Source: Flavobacteriales bacterium
Lineage (GTDB): Bacteria > Bacteroidota > Bacteroidia > Flavobacteriales_D > Sanyastnellaceae
Direction: 5' to 3'
Assembly: GCA_015663855.1 (NCBI GenBank)
Contig: DQRJ01000009.1
Span: forward strand, 1-7,969
Length of the DNA: 7,969 bases
Shown here: in pieces, positions 1 to 5,945 of the stretch
How the letters are laid out: every line of letters begins with the position of its first letter
How positions within the stretch are numbered: the first letter of the stretch is position 1
The notes under the pieces: model-generated
Database searches by the model: none
Seen by the model: only the letters and a program-made list of their open reading frames with translations
What the model was told of the DNA's origin: nothing
Program-made: the position numbers and the translations under genes

Positions 1-81
1 ATAGGACAAGCTGAGAAACTTCGCAAGCTGGGCATAGATGTCAAAGAAACTATTCCAGAAAAGTTTATCTCAGATCAATGA
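1..81 (+). CDS. rmuC: Probable RmuC family protein, C-terminal 26 residues (5' end outside window)
   Basis: This reading frame is open from the first base and stops at TGA 79-81, so only the C-terminal tail of the protein is visible. The tail contains QAEKLRKLGIDVKETIPEKF. A tail of the form QAEKLKxLGxKxxKxLP is, from memory, typical of the end of RmuC proteins of Bacteroidota. RmuC is a coiled-coil protein with a nuclease-like domain, linked to limiting DNA inversions and recombination. The stop codon overlaps the next start codon (ATGA), which implies cotranscription and probably translational coupling with the GWxTD lipoprotein gene. With 26 residues the family call is tentative; any other protein with a basic, amphipathic tail is possible. 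Confidence 0.55.
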   Translation: MGQAEKLRKLGIDVKETIPEKFISDQ

Positions 82-1253
82 GATATATTATAATAATAAT
101 ACTTCTTTCATCGTGCTCTAGTTCAATTATTATTGAGTCAACATCATCTAGGAGGCCATATGATTACGAATCCACCCCTATTCATCCTGAAGTCACCCCC
201 TATCGGCACATCGATTCTCTTACGGTATTCGTAAAACTGGACAGAAAGGAGTTACTCTATACTAGAGAAAGTGAAAACAACCCTTTCACTTCTTCAGTCT
301 CGATTAATCTTAATAATTACAATTGGATTATTCATGACACATTATTCACCGAATCACCGAGGTGGATTTTAGAACAGTTTAACCTAAGTGCTTATAAACA
401 AAACAAACCTGATGATTTAAGTACTTTGTTAAAGTATCGAATTTTAGATGAAAATAGAAATTCATTAGTACAGGATGCCGTAGAAATTACTGATGTACTT
501 ATTTGGGATAATGAGGCAAGATGGCCCATTAGTAGTGGGAATGCATCCGTGGGGTCTAAGATTCAAATTTTTTCAGAAAACGAAAGCAAATGGAATGTAA
601 AGCATGTATTGCCAGAAAAAAGGATGCCAGCACCACCTTATTCTGGTTATCGCAATCCATTAGATACTCTTAATGCTTTCCCTCATAGTATTATTGATAG
701 TGTGTGGACGGTAATTGAAGGTGCTCAATATTTCACGTCATTATCATCTGATATAAGTTGGGTGGTTCATAGTAGACCCGATGATTTCCCAGAAGTGAAG
801 GACGTTATGAAGCTGATAGAAGCAACTAGATATATTACTTCTAGGAGTGAATACTCTGTGATGAATAATGCATCACAACCTAAGGAAGCACTAGATGAGT
901 TTTGGCTTTCGTGTGGGAAATCTCCTGAAAGAACGAAAGAGCTTATAAAAACCTACTACTCAAGAGTTGAAGAAGCTAACAGAGCTTTTTCAGGACTTCA
1001 GGAAGGATGGAGAACTGACAGAGGGATGATACATATTATTCTGGGAGTGCCTACTAGAATAAGAAGGGATTATTGGAATGAATATTGGACTTATGGTGAG
1101 GACGGAACCTCTAACACTTTGACTCTTAGGTTTAGAAGAAGAAGGCATGATCTAGATAACAATAGATTCAGATTAGAAAGAAATATTATCTACAGAACTA
1201 TCTGGGATAGAATGGTAACAAATTGGCGTAACGGCAGGGTTCAACGAGATTGA
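78..1253 (+). CDS. GWxTD domain-containing lipoprotein of unknown function
   Basis: The product has 391 residues. Its N terminus is a very short lipoprotein signal: Arg2, a hydrophobic stretch with five consecutive Ile at 4-8, then the lipobox LSSC with the lipidated cysteine at residue 13. The residues after the cysteine (SSSIII) lack the acidic surface-export signal known from some Bacteroidota lipoproteins, so a periplasm-facing lipoprotein is more likely; this is inference. Residues about 40-180 look like a beta-rich region. Residues 240-300 look helical. The GWxTD motif is GWRTD at 310-314, followed by RGMIHIILGVP and an aromatic YWNEYWTYG at 332-340, which matches the family core. A basic tail (RFRRRR 351-356) leads to NRFRLERNIIYRTIW at 362-376, also like Bacteroidota family members. 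The biochemical role of the family is not established. The ATG at 78 is chosen because it gives the signal peptide and overlaps the upstream stop by four bases. rlmB follows 16 bases downstream, probably in the same operon. Confidence 0.85.
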   Translation: MRYIIIIILLSSCSSSIIIESTSSRRPYDYESTPIHPEVTPYRHIDSLTVFVKLDRKELLYTRESENNPFTSSVSINLNNYNWIIHDTLFTESPRWILEQFNLSAYKQNKPDDLSTLLKYRILDENRNSLVQDAVEITDVLIWDNEARWPISSGNASVGSKIQIFSENESKWNVKHVLPEKRMPAPPYSGYRNPLDTLNAFPHSIIDSVWTVIEGAQYFTSLSSDISWVVHSRPDDFPEVKDVMKLIEATRYITSRSEYSVMNNASQPKEALDEFWLSCGKSPERTKELIKTYYSRVEEANRAFSGLQEGWRTDRGMIHIILGVPTRIRRDYWNEYWTYGEDGTSNTLTLRFRRRRHDLDNNRFRLERNIIYRTIWDRMVTNWRNGRVQRD

Positions 1254-1269
1254 GTAGTACCTTGCGGGC

Positions 1270-2043
1270 ATGGATTCAAAACCAGCATACCGCGGACCTA
1301 AGCGTCCCTCAGAAAGTACTTTTGTATTTGGCATTCACCCAGTAAGCGAAGCTCTTGACGTAGGTAAAGACTTAGACAGCGTTTTCGTTATACGAAGTAG
1401 CTCCAATGATAGACTAAATAAATTGCTCGGTCGTATTAGAGCTGCAGGTGTACCAATAAAAATGGTGCCACGTGAAAAGCTTGACTCTTTTACTCTAAAA
1501 AACCATCAAGGAATAGTCGCCTTCTTATCTCCTATTACCTACCAACCATTAGATGAAATTATCCTAGGAGCATTTGAACGAGGAGAATCTCCGGTACTGG
1601 TAGCTGCTGATGGAATAACCGATGTTAGAAACTTAGGTGCAATCGCAAGATCTGCCGAATGTTTCGGAGCTCACGCTTTAATTCTTCCCGAAAGGGGGTC
1701 GGCATCTATTAATGAAGGTGCTATTAAGAGCTCTAGCGGTGCTTTACTACGTCTTCCGGTTTGTCGAGTTTCAAGTATTTCAGGCGCTCTCGAACTTTTA
1801 ATTCAAAGTGGAGTTAAATGCATTGCATTATCTGAAAAAAGTGACGTTGATTTAACGGATCACAACATAAGCCCTCCCTTCTGTCTTGTATTAGGAGATG
1901 AAGGATACGGAATCTCCGCTGATGTCATAAAACTTTGCGAACACACCCTGAAAATACCAATGAAAGGTAAAACTGCAAGTCTAAATGTTTCCGTATCAGC
2001 AGGAATTGCGTTGTTCGCTCTAAATTCAGACTTGCAATCTTAG
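1270..2043 (+). CDS. rlmB: 23S rRNA (guanosine-2'-O)-methyltransferase RlmB (TrmH/SpoU family)
   Basis: The product has 257 residues, near the usual 240-260 of RlmB. The enzyme uses S-adenosylmethionine to methylate the 2'-OH of a guanosine in 23S rRNA (G2251 in E. coli numbering). The N-terminal substrate-binding domain begins with FGIHPVSEAL at 20-29 and contains NHQGI at 78-82. The SPOUT catalytic domain, with its trefoil knot, shows all three family motifs: motif 1 DVRNLGAIARSAECFG at 118-133 with Asn121, Arg127 and Glu130; motif 2 LVLGDEGYGIS at 207-217 with Glu211; and motif 3 IPMKGKTASLNVSVSAGIA at 229-247 with Ser238 and Asn240. All expected key residues are present, so the enzyme should be active. 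An in-frame TAG at 1255-1257 excludes a longer N terminus; ATG 1270 is the first start. No Shine-Dalgarno is visible, as is common in Bacteroidota. A related 2'-O-methyltransferase of the same family with a different RNA target cannot be ruled out. Confidence 0.92.
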   Translation: MDSKPAYRGPKRPSESTFVFGIHPVSEALDVGKDLDSVFVIRSSSNDRLNKLLGRIRAAGVPIKMVPREKLDSFTLKNHQGIVAFLSPITYQPLDEIILGAFERGESPVLVAADGITDVRNLGAIARSAECFGAHALILPERGSASINEGAIKSSSGALLRLPVCRVSSISGALELLIQSGVKCIALSEKSDVDLTDHNISPPFCLVLGDEGYGISADVIKLCEHTLKIPMKGKTASLNVSVSAGIALFALNSDLQS

Positions 2044-2062
2044 TATAATTATTATATCTTTA
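2032..2062 (+). promoter_or_regulatory. Possible Bacteroidota-type promoter for the large secreted protein gene
   Basis: TTG at 2032-2034 is followed after 20 bases by TATCTTTA at 2055-2062, which matches the Bacteroidota -7 consensus TAnnTTTG at five of its six fixed positions. The spacing is within the range described for this sigma factor's promoters. Transcription would start around 2067-2070 and give a leader of about 45 bases before the TTG start at 2112. The upstream element lies inside the end of rlmB. The region 2044-2111 is very AT-rich, so a chance match is quite possible. No intrinsic terminator with a GC stem was found behind rlmB, so read-through from the upstream operon is also possible. 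Confidence 0.28.
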
Positions 2063-2111
2063 TATAGCATAAATACTATCTACTCATATACTTAGCCATA
2101 ATAAAGTTATT

Positions 2112-5100
2112 TTGAATCTATTAAAAAACATTAACCTAGTCGTATTATCGGCATTACTATCTGTTGCATCACAACTAACAGCTCAAGTTGACTGTGTTGG
2201 CTGCGCACCTCTTTTTGATGCTGTTACTAGTATCGTTGTTGAATCATGCGAGACTCTGACTCCTCCAACTTTCCCGAATTACACTACAGCATGTAATCAA
2301 TCAGAAATAACTGAGGAGACATTTATAGCCACACTAGGTCATAAAACTTCTTGTGAGGGCACAATTGCTGAGGCTATAGGAGCTGGACAGGATCTTTGTC
2401 TTTCTCTTTATGGATTTGCTTCTGCTGGTCTCGCACCATCTGATTTATTCTTCATTGGCAGTGAACCTTTACAATGGACTCACTTTGCAAATGGGTCTGC
2501 GACATTGACTGGTTTGGTATACAATGACACTGACCCTAGTCTTGCATATAATATTGACGTTTATCTCGAAGGTGGTTACAACTGGACAGAGTGGGAGGCT
2601 TTGGGCAAACAGGCTTTAGATGGGCTTTTTCAGGACACCCATGAGAATTGGATTTATTTCTTAATGCAGAATAATATTTCTAAACTTATAGGGGTTGGAG
2701 TTAATCAAGGCCAAACCATTAGACTTCAACACGCACCACTCAGTGAAAATATCGGATTTCAATTGGGAAGTATGGGAGCTAACAATATCAATCTCAACAA
2801 CGGACTTAGCGGATGGGTTACCTGGGAAACTCTAGCTGGAATTGATACTCTAAGTGGGCCTGGAGATATTAATATTGATATTACCAATTGTCAAGAAACA
2901 GTGAGCCCCTGTGCTGATGAAGATGACGTTCTTTATCGTTTTTTCGCAGGAAACTTATGCGGGTATGATGAAGTTGACATCACTGTCGACCACGAGGACA
3001 ACACAGCTCCGACTTGGACTTTCTTCCCAAGCGACCAATTACTAGAATGCTCTGACATTGCGATACTAGAAGATGCAACAGCGACAGATCTTTGTTCAGA
3101 CTTTAGCATTTCCCTTGTCACTGACACCTTATTAAGCTCTGCGGTAGGAAACTATAACGTTACTAGGACATTTACGGCTACTGATGCTTGTGGAAATTCT
3201 GCATCTAATACCCAAACTATAGTATTTCAGGACACAACCACTCCTGTTCTAAATATTCCCCTTGACTACACTATCGAGTGTTCTATTACTCCAACATTAG
3301 ATGAAGCCACTTCATCTGACCTTTGCGGTTCAGTAGAAATAACTCTACAAGAAAGCACCGAATTAGGTGTCTGCGAAGGGTCTTACTCATTAGTTAGAAT
3401 CTTTACAGCTACTGACGACGCAGGAAACTCAACTTCTGCAACCCAAACCATAACTATCGTTGACACAACTGCACCTGAGCTAACCGTTCCGAACAACCTC
3501 AGCCTAACTTGTATAGGCTCAAACGACTTAGGTACGGCTATTTACTCAGACTTATGCTCGAATGTAGCTTTGACTATTAGTTCAGACACAATCCTAGGCA
3601 TCTGCCCGGCTAATTACTCTATTTCAAGAACATTTACTGCAACCGATAATTGTGGCAACACTAGTTCTGGTGTTCAGATAATTGACTACTCGGACACTAC
3701 CTCACCTGATTTCGGAACCACTCCATACTTCATTGAATTAGCTTGTACAGAAGCAATCCTACTCGATGTTGAAGCTTTCGACGATTGCAGTGAACTTTCG
3801 GACATATCATTTACAGACCTTGCGGGTTCAGGAGGCTGCATGTCACCTAGCTCTAGTGTGGTAAGGTTTTTCACCGTAACTGACGCGTGTGGCAATTCAT
3901 CATCTTTAGAACAAACCATACAGTTTATTGACACTGTCGCCCCTATTTTCACATACTTCCCTTCGGATGCATCTGTTGATTGCTCTATCTCTATACCAAA
4001 CGACTTTCCTCTCATATCTGATGTTTGCAGTTCAGTCGAACTTCAATACTCTATTGACACAATTTCATCACTAACCTCTAACGACCTCGATTTAAGCATT
4101 TTATGGACAGCAACTGATGGATGCGGAAACATAACCTCTTCTACTCAGAACATCACGGTTTCTGACACTCAAGCTCCTGTCTTCACTTTAAGCCCTACCC
4201 TACCAACTTCGTTAGAATTAGGAACCGAAATCCCTCTATGTAACGCTTTGGAGTGGACCGCAGAAGACAACTGCTACTCCTATGACGAACTTATATTCGA
4301 CTGCTCATTAGACACCGTTTTCACTGACAACGGTCCTTGCTCTGGGCCTTTTGAAATTCATTATGCTTATAGTCTTTCTGACCCCTCGGGCAATACATCT
4401 GCATACACACACATTATTCAGATATCAGATTTAACTCCACCCGTTTGGGAATACATACCCGAGGACATTGCATTTGCTTGCAACGATGAAATAATTTTTG
4501 AAGACCCAATTGCAAATGGAGTGAGCGGAATAACCTGGGAAATATCCGTAGACACAATCTTAGGTGTTTGCCCTAATAATTTCGACTTATACAGAACTAT
4601 GATTCCAACTGACGGGTGTGGATTACAAGGAGATAGTCAGATTCAGATCATTTCAATTTCAGACTCTCAAGCTCCTGATTTCATTGGATTACCCACAGAT
4701 TTATCAATCTCATGTGAAGATGAAATACCATCTGTCGAGATCATTCTTATAGATAATTGTAGTGAATCAACTTTCGTTACTGATTCTACATTAGTATCAC
4801 CAGGAAGCTGTGGAGGTAATTACGTCATCTTACACGAATTAACTGCAGAAGATCTTTGTGGAAACGTCTCTACCGCTTCTTATTCAATTTCCATTACAGA
4901 CACAATAGCTCCTGTTTTTATTAGCTCTCCGGAAGATTTAGTTTTGGAACTAGGAACCGAATTTGCTCCTTGCTATGAAGCTGAAATTCAAATTGAAGAT
5001 AACTGTAGTACTGCCGAATGGACTTGTGAAGAACTGATTGAGCCTGGCACATGTATTGGCTCCACAAACTACCTACGCACTTATACAGCTATCGATGCCT

Positions 5101-5930
5101 GTGGTAATAGTTCTAGCACGACTCAAGTGATTCTTATTGTAGACACCACCTCCCCTGAGTTTTCAAACTTCCCCTCCACCTCCACTCTACCGTGTGATGG
5201 AGACACTTTAGAACTTGCTACAGATACTTTATTTGGTTTTGACTTAGGTTCACCAAACAACCTATCAATTACTTTCGAAGGAGAAAGTTTGGAAGGAGAC
5301 AACTGCAACACAGAAGTCCATCGCGTTTACAGAATTACCGATAATTGCGGCAATTCATTCGACTCTACTCATGTCACCCTATTAATTGACACAGTTGCCC
5401 CGATTCTAAACACTCAATTAGATGAACTTAGCTTCACATGTCTTTATGACCTCCCTGCGTGCAACGAAACGGCGTTAGACATTACTGACAACTGCAACAC
5501 GACATCTTCTTCATGTACGGATTACACACTTGAAGGAGATTGTGATAATGAGCCTTGTTCTATCGAACGTATTTACACAATTTCAGATGCTTGTGATAAT
5601 ACCCTTAGTGTATCCCAAATCATTTTAATTACAGCCGCCCCCTCAGATTCTTTGTGCGATACAACAATCGCAATAATTGAACCTTCGAATCTTGCATTCG
5701 ACGCTCCGAAATGCATCCCTTACCCTAATCCAGCAAGGATAAACTCTGGATCTACTTTAATCGACCTGATTCGATGCCCAGCATCTACTCCTTGGATTCT
5801 TCTAAATAGTCTGGGGGAACAAGTAGCTCAAGGAAAATCTTCTCAGATAATCGTAGACAACCTTACACAAGGTCTATACTTCCTAAGATCAGAAGGGTTC
5901 GGTACAAAACGTATCGTAATACTCAAGTAG
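2112..5930 (+). CDS. Large secreted multi-repeat protein with HYR/Ig-like repeats and T9SS type A sorting domain
   Basis: The product has 1272 residues. The start is TTG at 2112: an in-frame TAA lies at 2070-2072, no ATG or GTG lies between it and the TTG, and the next internal Met is residue 185. The TTG gives a good Sec signal peptide: Lys5, a hydrophobic core at 9-20, and cleavage after LTA at residue 24, leaving an N-terminal Gln as is common in Bacteroidota. Residues 26-100 hold six cysteines. Residues about 120-258 form a Gly/Trp/Asn-rich module (YNWTEWEALG 156-165, LSGWVTWE 232-239, GDINID 251-256) that I cannot assign to a named family. Residues 296-1175 are eleven tandem units of about 80 residues. 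Each opens with D(T/S)xAP and closes with a TDxCGN-type motif, as in HYR-like repeats of Bacteroidota surface proteins. Residues 1200-1272 are the T9SS sorting domain. There are 55 cysteines, about 4 percent. No catalytic motif was seen. A surface adhesin or structural protein is inferred; the ligand is unknown. The gene stands alone between two operons. Confidence 0.9.
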   Translation: MNLLKNINLVVLSALLSVASQLTAQVDCVGCAPLFDAVTSIVVESCETLTPPTFPNYTTACNQSEITEETFIATLGHKTSCEGTIAEAIGAGQDLCLSLYGFASAGLAPSDLFFIGSEPLQWTHFANGSATLTGLVYNDTDPSLAYNIDVYLEGGYNWTEWEALGKQALDGLFQDTHENWIYFLMQNNISKLIGVGVNQGQTIRLQHAPLSENIGFQLGSMGANNINLNNGLSGWVTWETLAGIDTLSGPGDINIDITNCQETVSPCADEDDVLYRFFAGNLCGYDEVDITVDHEDNTAPTWTFFPSDQLLECSDIAILEDATATDLCSDFSISLVTDTLLSSAVGNYNVTRTFTATDACGNSASNTQTIVFQDTTTPVLNIPLDYTIECSITPTLDEATSSDLCGSVEITLQESTELGVCEGSYSLVRIFTATDDAGNSTSATQTITIVDTTAPELTVPNNLSLTCIGSNDLGTAIYSDLCSNVALTISSDTILGICPANYSISRTFTATDNCGNTSSGVQIIDYSDTTSPDFGTTPYFIELACTEAILLDVEAFDDCSELSDISFTDLAGSGGCMSPSSSVVRFFTVTDACGNSSSLEQTIQFIDTVAPIFTYFPSDASVDCSISIPNDFPLISDVCSSVELQYSIDTISSLTSNDLDLSILWTATDGCGNITSSTQNITVSDTQAPVFTLSPTLPTSLELGTEIPLCNALEWTAEDNCYSYDELIFDCSLDTVFTDNGPCSGPFEIHYAYSLSDPSGNTSAYTHIIQISDLTPPVWEYIPEDIAFACNDEIIFEDPIANGVSGITWEISVDTILGVCPNNFDLYRTMIPTDGCGLQGDSQIQIISISDSQAPDFIGLPTDLSISCEDEIPSVEIILIDNCSESTFVTDSTLVSPGSCGGNYVILHELTAEDLCGNVSTASYSISITDTIAPVFISSPEDLVLELGTEFAPCYEAEIQIEDNCSTAEWTCEELIEPGTCIGSTNYLRTYTAIDACGNSSSTTQVILIVDTTSPEFSNFPSTSTLPCDGDTLELATDTLFGFDLGSPNNLSITFEGESLEGDNCNTEVHRVYRITDNCGNSFDSTHVTLLIDTVAPILNTQLDELSFTCLYDLPACNETALDITDNCNTTSSSCTDYTLEGDCDNEPCSIERIYTISDACDNTLSVSQIILITAAPSDSLCDTTIAIIEPSNLAFDAPKCIPYPNPARINSGSTLIDLIRCPASTPWILLNSLGEQVAQGKSSQIIVDNLTQGLYFLRSEGFGTKRIVILK
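2997..5636 (+). repeat. Eleven tandem HYR/Ig-like protein repeats, about 80 codons each, within the large secreted protein
   Basis: Units begin at residues 296, 374, 451, 528, 607, 685, 773, 851, 930, 1011 and 1093, each with D-[TSNL]-x-[ASTP]-P. The matching TDxCGN motif near the end of each unit has its first Asp at 358, 435, 512, 591, 669, 757, 834, 914, 995, 1077 and 1159, so the period is 77-88 residues. The ancestral unit seems to carry four cysteines in a register of about 15 residues; units 3 (467, 482, 498, 514), 4 (545, 559, 576, 593) and 8 (868, 883, 900, 916) keep all four. The repeats are clear in protein but diverged in DNA, so this is an old array and not a recent expansion. 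Such beta-sandwich units usually act as spacers or adhesive stalks. Confidence 0.9.
5709..5927 (+). other. T9SS type A C-terminal sorting domain (residues 1200-1272 of the large protein)
   Basis: The domain begins with YPNPA at 1204-1208, continues with WILLNSLGEQVAQG at 1228-1241, LTQGLYFLRS at 1251-1260, and ends with KRIVILK at 1266-1272. This is the standard order of conserved blocks in the Por secretion signal recognised by the type IX system, in which the signal is normally cleaved and the protein attached to surface lipopolysaccharide or released. The domain carries two cysteines, at 1201 and 1222, which is unusual for this signal. The secretion machinery itself is not in the window. 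Confidence 0.9.
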
Positions 5931-5945
5931 TAATTTTCTCTACTT
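5925..5945. repeat. Six-base inverted repeat across two convergent stop codons; doubtful terminator
   Basis: AAGTAG at 5925-5930 and CTACTT at 5940-5945 are exact reverse complements around a 9-base loop, TAATTTTCT. The repeat exists because both convergent genes end with the codons AAG TAG. The stem is short and AT-rich, so it would be weak, but it is the only dyad at the junction, where two converging transcripts need to end or overlap. Confidence 0.25.

Noticed and set aside
2041..2078. Inverted repeats TAGTAT/ATACTA (2041-2046, 2073-2078) and TATAAT-T-ATTATA (2044-2056) as a terminator behind rlmB
   Set aside because: The arms are almost purely A/T, one loop is 26 bases and the other a single base, and no T-run follows; such dyads are expected by chance in this AT-rich gap.
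2107..2114. TTATTTTG, similar to the -7 promoter consensus TAnnTTTG
   Set aside because: It overlaps the TTG start, so transcription from it would begin inside the coding region, and no TTG-type -33 element lies at the right distance upstream.
3686..4015. Minus-strand open frame of 109 codons, and similar ones at 2933-3127 and 5123-5311
   Set aside because: They lie fully inside the repeat-protein gene, show low-complexity Ser/Val-rich translations that mirror the repeats, and have no domain or start context of their own.
2997..5636. Recent DNA-level tandem expansion or phase-variable repeat array
   Set aside because: The units are alike only in protein; their DNA has diverged and no long identical stretches were seen, so slippage or recombination between units is unlikely.
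2112..5930. Enzyme domain (protease, glycoside hydrolase) in the large secreted protein
   Set aside because: No catalytic motif such as a Ser-protease triad context, HExxH, or a hydrolase signature was found; the protein is explained by the signal peptide, an unassigned module, repeats and the sorting domain.
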